A stretch of 64,000 nucleotides of DNA, from assembly GCF_017894365.1 (NCBI RefSeq), contig NZ_CP059467.1, forward strand, positions 3,100,001 to 3,164,000, given 5' to 3'. Within the stretch, counting starts at the first letter, position 1, and every line of letters starts with the position of its first letter. This document shows positions 42,147-50,876 of the stretch, one piece after another. Under the pieces are notes generated by a model. It was given only the letters and a program-made list of their open reading frames with translations. It did not search any database and was not told where the DNA came from. The stretch comes from Aromatoleum bremense (lineage in GTDB: Bacteria > Pseudomonadota > Gammaproteobacteria > Burkholderiales > Rhodocyclaceae). Both the position numbers and the translations under genes were made by a program.

Positions 42147-43174
42147 AGCCGTCCACGCCAACCGATCTTGGGCGCGAACTGGTGCGCTTCTTCGAAGAGT
42201 TCCTGCCGGCGCAGCGCGGCTTGAGCCCGAATACCGTGCGTAGCTACCGGGACGCCTTGCTGCTGTTGCTGCAGTTCGCCTCGGCTGACGCCAAGCGAGC
42301 GATCGAGCGCCTGGAGGTATCCGACTTCACCGCCGAGCGGGTGATCAAGTTCCTGAACTTCCTCGAGACGGACCGTGGCAACGGGATCGCCACGCGCAAC
42401 GCCCGCCTTGGAGCCATCCATGTCTTTGCGCGCTTCCTCGCGACGCGCCGGCCGGAGTACCTGGGTTCGCTGCAGCAGGTGATCGGCCTGCCATACAAGC
42501 GCGGCGCGCGGGAGGTGCCAATCGAGTACCTGGAGCGCGCCGAGATCGAGGCGGTGCTGCAGAGCATCGACCGGGACAGCGCTCTGGGCCGGCGCGACTA
42601 CGCCTTGTTCGCCCTGATGTTCAACACCGGCGCGCGTGTGCAGGAGGCATTGGACGTGCGGCGGCGCGACGTGCGCCTGGATGCGCCGCCCCAGGTGCGC
42701 CTGCATGGCAAGGGCAACAAGGTGCGGCTGTGCCCGATCTGGCCGGCGACGGCGAAGCTGCTACGCGCCTTTATCGACGAATTGCCGGCGTCCGACGGTG
42801 ATCCCGCCGAGGCGCTGCTCTTCACCAACGCCCGGGGTCGGCCGCTCACGCGCTTCGGCGTGCGCTATCTGCTGCGCCGGTACGTCGCTGCCGCAGCGCA
42901 GCGCGTGCCAAGCATGCGCGACAAGAGCATCCATCCGCACTCGCTGCGGCACAGCACGGCGGTTGCGCTGCTGAAGTCCGGCGTGGACTTCGCTACGATC
43001 AGCCAGTGGCTGGGACATGCCTGTCTGAACACGACGATGCGTTATGTCCGGGCCGACATCGATCTCAAACGGCAGGCGATCGCTCAGGTGTTCCCGGATG
43101 CGCTCGCGCCGCCGCGAGGCGGACGGTTCCAATTCGACGGCCGCGATCTCGTCGGCTGGCTGCGTCGGATGTGA
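42143..43174 (+). CDS. Tyrosine recombinase, third of RIT trio
   Basis: 343 residues, XerC/D-like. The core-binding domain (LVRFFEEFLPAQRGLSPNTV) precedes the catalytic domain with MFNTGARVQEALDVRRRDV (Arg), HGKGNKVRLCPI (Lys), HPHSLRHSTAVALLKSGVD (His, Arg) and LGHACLNTTMRYVRAD (His, Tyr). It ends with a C-terminal extension of about 35 residues (PPRGGRFQFDGRDLVGWLRR). ATGA overlap with the second recombinase. The stop is 60 bases inside the right terminal repeat. Confidence 0.9.
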   Translation: MKPSTPTDLGRELVRFFEEFLPAQRGLSPNTVRSYRDALLLLLQFASADAKRAIERLEVSDFTAERVIKFLNFLETDRGNGIATRNARLGAIHVFARFLATRRPEYLGSLQQVIGLPYKRGAREVPIEYLERAEIEAVLQSIDRDSALGRRDYALFALMFNTGARVQEALDVRRRDVRLDAPPQVRLHGKGNKVRLCPIWPATAKLLRAFIDELPASDGDPAEALLFTNARGRPLTRFGVRYLLRRYVAAAAQRVPSMRDKSIHPHSLRHSTAVALLKSGVDFATISQWLGHACLNTTMRYVRADIDLKRQAIAQVFPDALAPPRGGRFQFDGRDLVGWLRRM

Positions 43175-43234
43175 CTCGGATATGTGGAGTCCATCTACCC
43201 TCGCGCTTCACCTTCTCCAAGGAGAGTGGGTGCA

Positions 43235-43268
43235 ACTCCACATTTCAAAGAAGTCCACGTTCGGCGAA
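43235..43268 (-). repeat. Right terminal inverted repeat of the RIT element
   Basis: Complement of the left repeat with 28 of 34 identities. On the minus strand it reads TTC GCC GAA CGT GGA CTT CTT TGA, the F-A-E-R-G-L-L-stop that ends radC. Its inner 12 bases (complement GAAATGTGGAGT) recur in the opposite sense at 43179-43190 (GATATGTGGAGT) and at the left end, so three copies of a likely recombinase-binding site are visible. Confidence 0.85.
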
Positions 43269-43922
43269 CGACAAAGGCTGCGCATGGGCGGTGACGATGA
43301 AGTGATCGAGGACACGGATATCGACGAGTTCGAGCGCCTGCTTGAGACTGCGCGTCAGCAGTTCGTCTGCGGGGCTCGGCTCGGTGGCGCCCGAGGGGTG
43401 GTTGTGGGCGAGAATCACCGCGGCCGCGTTGCGCCCGAGCGCGAGCTTGACGACTTCGCGCGGGTAGACGCTGGTTTGCGTCAGCGTGCCGCGGAACAGT
43501 TCGACCGCTTCGATCAGGCGATTGCGCGCATCAAGCAGCAGCACGTGAAACACCTCGTGCGGCAGCGAGCCGATGCGCAGGCGCAGCCAGTTGCGTACGG
43601 CAAGCGGCGACTCGAACACGTCGGCATCGTTCATCTGCTCGGCGAGCGCGCGCCGCGCCAGTTCCATGACCGCCTGCAGTTGGGCATACTTTGCGAGGCC
43701 CATGCCCGGGATCGCGGAAAATTCCGCGGCGGAGGCGGCGCACAGGCGGGTCAGCGAGCCGAACTGTTGCAGCAGGTCGCGCGCGAGATCGACTGCGCTT
43801 TTTCCCCGCATGCCGACGCGCAGGAACAGCGCGAGCAGTTCGGCGTCGGACAGCGCGGACGTGCCGCGGGTGAGGAGTTTTTCGCGCGGGCGCTCGTTTT
43901 CGGGCCAGTCGGTGATTGCCAT
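43245..43922 (-). CDS. radC: RadC family protein (JAMM domain)
   Basis: 225 residues, the usual length: an N-terminal helix-hairpin-helix region ([40 protein letters not shown]) and the C-terminal JAMM-like domain with [19 protein letters not shown] and [16 protein letters not shown]. The biochemical role is uncertain despite the old DNA-repair name. The last eight codons lie within the right terminal repeat of the RIT element, so the present C-terminus is supplied by the element, yet SFAERG matches normal RadC ends. It is divergent from coaBC. Confidence 0.94.
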   Translation of the reverse strand: MAITDWPENERPREKLLTRGTSALSDAELLALFLRVGMRGKSAVDLARDLLQQFGSLTRLCAASAAEFSAIPGMGLAKYAQLQAVMELARRALAEQMNDADVFESPLAVRNWLRLRIGSLPHEVFHVLLLDARNRLIEAVELFRGTLTQTSVYPREVVKLALGRNAAAVILAHNHPSGATEPSPADELLTRSLKQALELVDIRVLDHFIVTAHAQPLSFAERGLL

Positions 43923-43974
43923 GATGTGATGTGGTGGGTGTGAGAATGTGTTCGTTAATTATACGGAATATGCC

Positions 43975-45183
43975 ATGAGCGAATTGAGCGGGCGCCGGAT
44001 CGTGCTTGGCGTCACCGGCGGGGTTGCCGCGTACAAGGCGGCGGAACTCGTGCGGCTGCTGGGAAAAGCGGGTGCCGACGTGCACGTCGCGCTGACCGCC
44101 GGCGGCGCGCGTTTCGTCACGCCGGTGACTTTCCAGGCGCTGTCGGGCAACCCGGTGTGGTCGGATCTTTGGGATCCGCGTGTCGACAACAACATGGCGC
44201 ATATCGACCTGACGCGCGGCGCCGACGCGATCCTGATCGCGCCGGCGACGGCCGACGTCATCGCGAAGCTCGTCCACGGCATTGCCGACGACCTGCTGAC
44301 GACGCTGTGCCTCGCGCGCGAATGTCCGCTGCTTGTTGCGCCGGCAATGAACCGCCAGATGTGGGAGCACCCGGCGACGCGGCGCAACGTCGCGCAGCTT
44401 GCGGCCGACGGCGTCGCGGTGGTCGGTCCGGGCGCCGGAGATCAGGCCTGCGGCGAGACCGGCATGGGCAGGATGCTCGAGCCCGACGAACTGCTCGAGC
44501 ACCTGATCGCCTTTTTCCAGCCGAAGCTGCTCGCCGGGCGCAAGGTGGTGATGACCGCGGGGCCAACCTTCGAGGCGATCGATCCGGTGCGCGGCATCAC
44601 GAACACGAGTTCCGGCAAGATGGGCTACGCGCTCGCACAGGCCTGCCGGCGCGCCGGCGCTGAAGTCATGCTCGTCAGCGGGCCGACCGGACTGCCGGCG
44701 CCGCTCGGCGTCGATCACGTCGACGTGCGCAGCGCGCTGCAGATGCGCGATGCCGTCACCGCGGCGCTGCCGGGTGCCGATGTCTTCATCGGCGTCGCCG
44801 CGGTCGCGGACTACCGGCCGGTGTCCGCCGCCGAGCACAAGGTGAAGAAGTCGTCCGCCGAGCTTACTTTGACGCTGACGCCCAATCCGGACATCCTCGC
44901 CGAAGTCGCGGCACGACCGGACGCGCCGTTCTGCGTCGGCTTCGCGGCTGAAAGCCGCGATCTCGATGCGTACGCCGAAGGCAAGCGGCGCGCCAAGCGC
45001 CTGCCGATGCTGGTCGGCAATCTTGTGCAGGACGGGCTCGGCGGCGATGATAACCAGGTGATCCTGTATGACGATGCCGGGCGCCATCCTCAGCCGCGCG
45101 CGCCCAAAACCGTCGTCGCACAGAGGATCGTCGAGCATCTGGCGGGCCTGCTGGTGACGCGGGCCGCCCGGCTGGCGAGATGA
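43975..45183 (+). CDS. coaBC: Phosphopantothenoylcysteine decarboxylase/synthase
   Basis: 402 residues. The N-terminal CoaC flavoprotein domain ([34 protein letters not shown], the PxMNxxMW motif in [12 protein letters not shown]) and C-terminal CoaB domain ([38 protein letters not shown]) are both complete. It makes 4'-phosphopantetheine in coenzyme A synthesis. ATG 43975 gives the usual N-terminus. The dut gene follows, the order common in proteobacteria. Confidence 0.95.
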   Translation: MSELSGRRIVLGVTGGVAAYKAAELVRLLGKAGADVHVALTAGGARFVTPVTFQALSGNPVWSDLWDPRVDNNMAHIDLTRGADAILIAPATADVIAKLVHGIADDLLTTLCLARECPLLVAPAMNRQMWEHPATRRNVAQLAADGVAVVGPGAGDQACGETGMGRMLEPDELLEHLIAFFQPKLLAGRKVVMTAGPTFEAIDPVRGITNTSSGKMGYALAQACRRAGAEVMLVSGPTGLPAPLGVDHVDVRSALQMRDAVTAALPGADVFIGVAAVADYRPVSAAEHKVKKSSAELTLTLTPNPDILAEVAARPDAPFCVGFAAESRDLDAYAEGKRRAKRLPMLVGNLVQDGLGGDDNQVILYDDAGRHPQPRAPKTVVAQRIVEHLAGLLVTRAARLAR

Positions 45184-45301
45184 GCGCGACCGGCCGCCGC
45201 GTTATGACCCGGGACCAACGGGCGCGATAATCAACATCATTTCCGTTTGCTGCGGCGGCTTGTGGACTGCGCGGGCGACGATTTTCAGTTCCGAGGGGAA
45301 A

Positions 45302-45751
45302 ATGCACCGAATAGACGTCAAGATTCTCGACGACCGCCTGCGCACTCATGAGCCCGCGTATGCGACGCCGGGTGCGGCAGGGCTCGACCTGCGCGCCTGC
45401 CTGAACACGCCGGTGAGCCTCCACCCGGGCGAGACCACGCTGATTCCGAGCGGGCTCGCAATCCATCTCGCCGATCCGGGGCTCGCGGCGATGGTGCTGC
45501 CGCGCTCGGGCCTCGGTCACAAGCATGGCATCGTGCTCGGCAACCTCGTCGGCCTGATCGACTCGGACTACCAGGGGCAGATCTTCGTGTCGGTATGGAA
45601 TCGCGGGCGCGAGACCTTCACGGTCCAGCCGATGGAGCGCATCGCTCAGCTGGTGGTCGTGCCGGTGCTGCAGGTCGGCTTCAACATCGTCGATGAATTC
45701 CCGCAAAGCGATCGCGGCGCGGGCGGCTTCGGTAGCACCGGCAAGCACTGA
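45302..45751 (+). CDS. dut: dUTP diphosphatase
   Basis: 149 residues with the five trimeric dUTPase motifs: [56 protein letters not shown] and the C-terminal [13 protein letters not shown]. It hydrolyses dUTP to dUMP. ATG 45302 follows GAGGGG. The next gene starts directly after its stop. Confidence 0.97.
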   Translation: MHRIDVKILDDRLRTHEPAYATPGAAGLDLRACLNTPVSLHPGETTLIPSGLAIHLADPGLAAMVLPRSGLGHKHGIVLGNLVGLIDSDYQGQIFVSVWNRGRETFTVQPMERIAQLVVVPVLQVGFNIVDEFPQSDRGAGGFGSTGKH

Positions 45752-46186
45752 ATGCGCCACGGCATTCCGGTCGGCGTACACGTCATCGTCGAGCGGAACG
45801 GCGAAGTGCTGCTGCTCAGACGCGCCGGGACGGGATTCTTCGACGGGCTGTACAGCCTTCCCGGCGGCCATGTGGAGCCCGGCGAATCGCTGCTCGAGGC
45901 GGCCGTGCGGGAAATGTGCGAGGAAACCGGGCTGTACTTGCACGCGGATGCGCTCGAATACGTCGGCGTCGTGCACCGCCGGTCCGACACGAATCGTGTC
46001 GATTTCTTTGTTCGCGCGAAGCGTTTCACGGGCGAGCTGCAGATTCGCGAACCGGACAAGTGCGACGGACTCGGCTGGTTCGGGCGTGACGGTCTTCCTG
46101 CCGCGACCGTTCCCTACATCCGCGCTGCGCTGGAAGCGCGACCGGCGCCCTGGGTGCTGGAGCTCGGGTGGCAGGACGATGCGTGA
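45752..46186 (+). CDS. Nudix hydrolase
   Basis: 144 residues with a complete Nudix box at about 39-61 (GGHVEPGESLLEAAVREMCE then ETGL), following LLLRRAGTGFFDGLYSLP. It hydrolyses a nucleoside diphosphate linked to another moiety; the substrate cannot be read from sequence. It directly abuts dut, which suggests a role in nucleotide-pool cleaning. It converges on aceK. Confidence 0.9.
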   Translation: MRHGIPVGVHVIVERNGEVLLLRRAGTGFFDGLYSLPGGHVEPGESLLEAAVREMCEETGLYLHADALEYVGVVHRRSDTNRVDFFVRAKRFTGELQIREPDKCDGLGWFGRDGLPAATVPYIRAALEARPAPWVLELGWQDDA

Positions 46187-46198
46187 GGCGGCCGCCCG

Positions 46199-47974
46199 TC
46201 AGGCCGCCTGGTCTGCGCGTCCGCGCTCGTTGCTCCACATGTTGCAGAAACGCAGTTCGATTGGATACGGGAAGAAATCCTCGAGGTAACCCTTGCGGAT
46301 CGAGGCCTGCACGTCCTGCCAGAACTTGGCGTCGAGCAGGTCGCGGTGGTGCTTCAGGAAAGCCTTGCGCACGCGCGGGGCGCCGAGCAGGAAGGTCGCG
46401 AATTCTTCCGGAAAGACGTCCATCGGACCAGCCGAATACCACGGCTCGGCGGCCATCTCCATCTCCGGATACGGCGCCGGGGGAATCCTGCGAAAGTTCA
46501 TGGCGGTCATGAACTCGATCTCGTCATAATCGTAGAACACCACGCGGCCGTAGCGCGTCACGCCGAAGTTCTTCCACAGCATGTCGCCGGGGAAGATGTT
46601 CGCTGTTGCCAGCTCGCGGATCGCGTTGCCGTATTCGCGCACCGCGTATTCGACCTGGTCGTCGTCCGCGCGCTCGAGGTAGATGTTCAGCGGCGTCATG
46701 CGGCGTTCGATGTAAAGGTGCTTGATGATCACCGAGTCGCCCTCGATCTCGAACGAGGACGGCGCCAGCGCGCGCAATTCGTCGAGCAGTTCGGGGTGGA
46801 AGCGCGACAGCGGCAGCGCAGCGTACGAGAACTCCAGCGTGTCCGCCATGCGGCCGACGCGGTCGACCTGCTTCACCATCAGGTACTTGCGCTTGACGGT
46901 CGCGCGGTCCATGTTCTTCGATGCGCCGAACACGTCCTTGATGATCTTGAACACGTAGGGGTAGGACGGCAGCGTGAACACCAGCATCACGAGGCCGCGG
47001 ATGCCGGGCGCGATGATGAACTGGTCGTTCGAGTGGCGCAGGTGCGCGATCAGGTCGCGGAAGAACATCGTCTTGCCCTGCTTGCCCAGCCCGAGCATCG
47101 TGTAGAGCTCGGAACGGTGCTTGTTGGGCATGATCGAGCGCAGGAACTGCACGTAGCCGGACGGCACTTCCATATCGACGAGGAAATACGCGCGCGACAG
47201 CGAGAACAGCACCGAGATGCGCCATGGATCGAGCAGGATCGTGTCGATCTCGAGCCGGCCGGCAGCGTTGTGCCGGACCGCCAGCGCGAACGGATACTCC
47301 TGGTAGCCGTTGATCGTCTTGCCGATGATGTAGGCGGTCTTGTTGCGGTAGAACGCCGAGTACAGCACCTGGATCTGGCAATTGACCTCCATGTCGGGCC
47401 AGGCGCCGAGGTGTTCGTGCGCTGCGCGCAGGATGTTGTCGATGTCGCGGTCCAGATCCGCGAACGGACGCTGCCAGTCGAAATCCTCGATGATCCGCCG
47501 CACGGTGGTGCGCAGGCCTTCGTCCTGGGGGTAATAGCTGCTGTAGACCGGCGGATAGGATTCGATGTATTCGGTCGAGACGGCGGGGCGCGCGAACAGG
47601 TAGTCGTTGTTGAAATACGTGCGGTGCAGGATCTTGCAGCACACCGAATTGAAGAAGGTCTCTGCCAGCTCCGGCTGCTTGTGTCGCATCAGGATGCCGA
47701 TGTACTGGAGCTTGAGCTGCTGCCAGGTGCTGTCGTCGAGCGAATCGGCGTCGAACTCCTCGTGCAGCCGCCGGACCGCCTCGTCGACGCGGTCGTCGTA
47801 GAACTGCACCCGCTCGCGCACCGCGTCGATCTGCGCCTGCCAATCGGCGGCCTCGAAGCTTTCCTTGGCCCGACGCGAGGTCTCGCGGAAGATCCGGTAG
47901 TGCTTGTTGAAGCCTTCGATCATCGCCTGCGCGATCGATTGGGCGACCGGGTTTTCCCCGACGGGTGCGTCCAT
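46199..47974 (-). CDS. aceK: Isocitrate dehydrogenase kinase/phosphatase
   Basis: 591 residues. The kinase-like ATP site is in FIIAPGIRGLVMLVFTLPSY and FKIIKDVFGASKNMDRATV, and family patterns such as YRNKTAYIIGKTINGYQEYPF, ERRMTPLNIYLERADD and FYDYDEIEFMTAMNFR are present. AceK reversibly phosphorylates dimeric Icd and so shifts flux to the glyoxylate shunt. ATG 47974 (MDAPVGEN) with GAGGA is preferred; an upstream in-frame ATG at 48034 has no good RBS. Its target Icd, with the conserved phosphorylation serine, is at 53447. Confidence 0.95.
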   Translation of the reverse strand: MDAPVGENPVAQSIAQAMIEGFNKHYRIFRETSRRAKESFEAADWQAQIDAVRERVQFYDDRVDEAVRRLHEEFDADSLDDSTWQQLKLQYIGILMRHKQPELAETFFNSVCCKILHRTYFNNDYLFARPAVSTEYIESYPPVYSSYYPQDEGLRTTVRRIIEDFDWQRPFADLDRDIDNILRAAHEHLGAWPDMEVNCQIQVLYSAFYRNKTAYIIGKTINGYQEYPFALAVRHNAAGRLEIDTILLDPWRISVLFSLSRAYFLVDMEVPSGYVQFLRSIMPNKHRSELYTMLGLGKQGKTMFFRDLIAHLRHSNDQFIIAPGIRGLVMLVFTLPSYPYVFKIIKDVFGASKNMDRATVKRKYLMVKQVDRVGRMADTLEFSYAALPLSRFHPELLDELRALAPSSFEIEGDSVIIKHLYIERRMTPLNIYLERADDDQVEYAVREYGNAIRELATANIFPGDMLWKNFGVTRYGRVVFYDYDEIEFMTAMNFRRIPPAPYPEMEMAAEPWYSAGPMDVFPEEFATFLLGAPRVRKAFLKHHRDLLDAKFWQDVQASIRKGYLEDFFPYPIELRFCNMWSNERGRADQAA

Positions 47975-48085
47975 GGATTCCTCGTCTCGGTGATGATGTG
48001 CGACGTTGGCGCGCAGCGGCGTGATGGCGCACATTTTATCCCGAAACCTGCGGAGGGCCGGAGCACCGCCCCGCGACGCGATGGC

Positions 48086-50347
48086 TCAGCAGCCCGTGCC
48101 GGCGAGCATGTCTTCGCCGACCGGCGTGGTAACCGCTTCGAGGAAACTCCGTCCCCAGCGGTGGATGTCATTGTGTTCGACGATGGCGAACAACTCCCGC
48201 AGGCGCGACTCGGCCTCGGCGTCGTTCATCGCGATCGCCTGATACAGGCGCGCCGCGAGGTCGGCGAGATCGTGCGGGTTTGTCAGCACCGCACCGTGCA
48301 GCTCGGCCGCCGCGCCGGCGAACTCCGACAGCACGAGCACGCCGCGCCCGTCGATCAGGCCCTGCGTCGCGACGTACTCCTTCGCGACGAGATTCAGGCC
48401 GTCGCGCAGCGGCGTGATCCACATTACGTCGGCCATCGCGTACCAAGCGACGACTTCCTCGAACGGCAGCGCACGGAAGAAGAACTGCACCGGCATCCAG
48501 CCGACGCGCGAGAAGCGGCCGTTGATGCGGCCGACCGCCTGCTCGATCTGCGTCTGCAGCGCGTCGTAGATCGTCATTTCCTTTGCCGCCGGCACGCACA
48601 CGGCCATCAGCGACACTTTGCCCTGCAATTCGGGATGCGCGTCGAGCAGGCGCTCGAACGCGAGCAGCTTCTCCAGCGTGCCTTTCGTGTAGTCGAGGCG
48701 CTCGACCGACAGGATCACGCGCGTGCCCGCGAGATCCGAGCGCAATTCGGCCATGCGCTTGCGGGTCGAGGGCTGGTCGAGGATCTTGCGCACGCGCTCG
48801 ACGTCGAGGCCGACCGGGTGGGCGCCGAGACCGATGCGTCGGCCGTGGACCTCGATTGCGGTCGTGACTTCATCGAGACCGACGGCGCAGCCGTAAGTGA
48901 GGTAGCGTGGCGCGCAGTTGCGGCGCTCGAGCACGGTCAGCGGTGCGACGCCGCGCGCGACATCGACGAAATTCTCGGCTTGGCGCGGGATATGGAAGCC
49001 GATGTAGTCACACTGCAGTAGGCTGCCAATGATCTCGCGGCGCCATGGCAGCACGTTGAACACGTCCGCCGACGGGAAATAGGTGTGGTGGAAGAAGGCG
49101 ATCTTCACGTCCGGGCGTAGCTCGCGCAGCACCGCCGGCACCATCCACAGGTTGTAGTCGTGCAGCCAGACGACCGCGCCTTCGGCCGCTTCGGCCGCGG
49201 CGCGTTCGGCGAAGAGCCGGTTGACCTTCAGGTAAACGTGCCAGTCATCCTCGCGAAATTGCGCGCGCTCCCAGAACGTGTGCAGGGTCGGCCAGAACGC
49301 TTCTTTTGAAAAGCGCTTGTAGAAGATGTCAATGTCGTCCTTCGTGAGCGGTACGCGCGCAGCGACCAGATGAGGGTAGCGCTCGCGGTCGACCGTCGTG
49401 TGGACTTCGAACGGGATCGCCTTTTTCGGGTCATGCATCGACCATGCGATCCATGCGCCGGGGCGGCCGTCGTTGAAGTAGCTCAGCAACGTCGGAATGA
49501 TGCCGTTCGGCGAGCTGGGTGCTCCGCGGGTGATCCGCCCGTTTTCGAACACCTCCTCGTACGGCAGCCGGTGATAGACCATGACGAGCTCGGAGCGCCC
49601 CGGTGTATCGGTCTCGCGCAGCTCCGCCTCGACGCCTGCCGGCCCGAGGAAACCGAAGTGGCCGATCGCCTCGAGAATGCCTCCGCAGCCCGGATGGCGC
49701 GCGTGCAGCACATGAGCGCGGTCGCGGGTCGCTTCGAGCAGTGCCGCTTCCGACTCGCCGACGCAGACACCGACGAAACCCTGCTCGTACATCGACAGAT
49801 CGTTGAGCGTGTCGCCGGCGACCAGTACCGCGTCGCGGTCGAGCTCCAGCAGGCGCACCAGTGCATCGAGCGTGCTGCCCTTGTTGACGCCGCGCGGCAG
49901 GATGTCGAGATAGCGGTTGGCCGAATACAGCATGTCGCAGCCGAGCTCCGCGGCGATCACGCGAAGGTCGCTGCCGACGGTGCCGGGCGCGCAGAAATAC
50001 GAGCAGCGGCGCTGCTGCGGCACTTCCTGGCGCTCGAGGCCGGCGAACGACGCCACTGCCGCGGCGACGACCCGCTCGCCGGGCCATAGTGCGTCGATGC
50101 CCGCTTGAAGCGGTTGCACCGGTTGCAGCGTACGGCCATCGACGACCGTCGCACCAACGTCGCAAACGATGTAGTCGGGCGTCGGGATCGACGGGTCGGA
50201 GAGCAATGGCAACACGACCTCGAGCCCGCGCCCGGTGACGAAGACCAGCTTGATTTCGGGGTGTGCATTGATCAGCTGATACAGGCGCAAACGCGCTTCG
50301 GGGTGGCCGGCGAGAAATGTTCCGTCGAGATCGGTTGCAATCAGCAT
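48086..50347 (-). CDS. ggpPS: Glucosylglycerol-phosphate synthase/phosphatase fusion
   Basis: 753 residues. The N-terminal HAD phosphatase (about 1-245) has the nucleophile pair in DLDGT (Asp6, Asp8), VTGRG, PRGVNKGSTLDAL and GDTLNDLSMY. A GT20 synthase follows from about 253 (MVYHRLPYEEV, SPNGIIPTLLSYF, KEAFWPTLHTF, WLHDYNLWMVP, AFFHHTYFPSADVFNVLPWR, GLNLVAKEYV). These segments match cyanobacterial GgpS more closely than OtsA. The fusion order resembles GgpPS of Stenotrophomonas, which makes the compatible solute glucosylglycerol from ADP-glucose and glycerol-3-phosphate. A trehalose-phosphate enzyme is the main alternative. GGAG lies before ATG 50347. Confidence 0.85.
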   Translation of the reverse strand: MLIATDLDGTFLAGHPEARLRLYQLINAHPEIKLVFVTGRGLEVVLPLLSDPSIPTPDYIVCDVGATVVDGRTLQPVQPLQAGIDALWPGERVVAAAVASFAGLERQEVPQQRRCSYFCAPGTVGSDLRVIAAELGCDMLYSANRYLDILPRGVNKGSTLDALVRLLELDRDAVLVAGDTLNDLSMYEQGFVGVCVGESEAALLEATRDRAHVLHARHPGCGGILEAIGHFGFLGPAGVEAELRETDTPGRSELVMVYHRLPYEEVFENGRITRGAPSSPNGIIPTLLSYFNDGRPGAWIAWSMHDPKKAIPFEVHTTVDRERYPHLVAARVPLTKDDIDIFYKRFSKEAFWPTLHTFWERAQFREDDWHVYLKVNRLFAERAAAEAAEGAVVWLHDYNLWMVPAVLRELRPDVKIAFFHHTYFPSADVFNVLPWRREIIGSLLQCDYIGFHIPRQAENFVDVARGVAPLTVLERRNCAPRYLTYGCAVGLDEVTTAIEVHGRRIGLGAHPVGLDVERVRKILDQPSTRKRMAELRSDLAGTRVILSVERLDYTKGTLEKLLAFERLLDAHPELQGKVSLMAVCVPAAKEMTIYDALQTQIEQAVGRINGRFSRVGWMPVQFFFRALPFEEVVAWYAMADVMWITPLRDGLNLVAKEYVATQGLIDGRGVLVLSEFAGAAAELHGAVLTNPHDLADLAARLYQAIAMNDAEAESRLRELFAIVEHNDIHRWGRSFLEAVTTPVGEDMLAGTGC

Positions 50348-50876
50348 AGGAAGTTCTCCATTTATAGTTGTACGCCGACTTTGTTGCCGGCGATGAGAGG
50401 ACGAGGATGGTCTCTCCCCGCGGCGCGAGCGCAGGTTCGAGCAGAACGGTAGCGGGGCTGCGCAAGAAGCGGCGCGCCGACGGGAGGAACGGCGTGTGCC
50501 CGGCCGCCGGGCCCGCGCAAGAGAGGCTGCCGAGCGATAAATCGTTGCTTAGCCGGCCAAGGGTCGTGCGGCAAGATATATTTGGACAAATATTGTAACC
50601 GTTTACTTGCGCAGGCCCAAATCGCGTCAACAAGCGCTGGCCCGGTCTTGCCGCTCCACGGATGCGGTTTGCGTCACCGCCAGCCGAGCAAGGTGATATC
50701 TTGTGTCTTATATAAGAGTAAGATTGTGCGCCTGGCGGCAACCTGTCGCGCTCGCAGGTCTATAATCATGCGCCGTCAGAAAATGAGCGGATGCGATCGA
50801 GCCTTCAGGGGCCGTATCTCGTCCCGTTTTTGCGTCCGTCAGGCTTCGCGCAGGCAAAATAACGAGGGAGAAATGT
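50348..50876. promoter_or_regulatory. Divergent intergenic region between ggpPS and icd
   Basis: The 529-base gap holds no convincing gene. It is AT-richer around 50560-50770, with TATATAAG at 50709 and a perfect TATAAT at 50761-50766. The latter is a likely -10 for the monomeric icd, although no good -35 is seen 17 bases upstream. It would give a leader of about 105 bases. The ggpPS promoter must also lie here but I cannot place it. Confidence 0.4.

Larger units (their letters stand above)
39807..43268 (+). mobile_element. Recombinase-in-trio (RIT) element inserted at the radC 3' end
   Basis: A 3462-bp unit bounded by 34-bp terminal inverted repeats (28 of 34 identical) and containing only three overlapping tyrosine recombinase genes in the same direction. 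This is the layout of RIT elements described in proteobacteria. The right repeat contains the last seven codons and stop of radC (minus strand); the left repeat encodes a similar peptide and stop on the plus strand. An 11-bp direct repeat CGTTCGGCGAA is found just outside the left end and at the right edge. All three recombinase frames are open, so the element may be active. No passenger genes are present. Confidence 0.88.

Noticed and set aside
46346..49021. An 891-codon plus-strand frame opposite aceK and ggpPS
   Set aside because: Both minus-strand genes are full-length with catalytic motifs; the long frame is a codon-bias artefact spanning two genes and a gap.
48086..50347. Trehalose-6-phosphate synthase/phosphatase (OtsA-OtsB)
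   Set aside because: Domain order (phosphatase first) and many segments fit GgpPS better, though the substrate cannot be proven from sequence.
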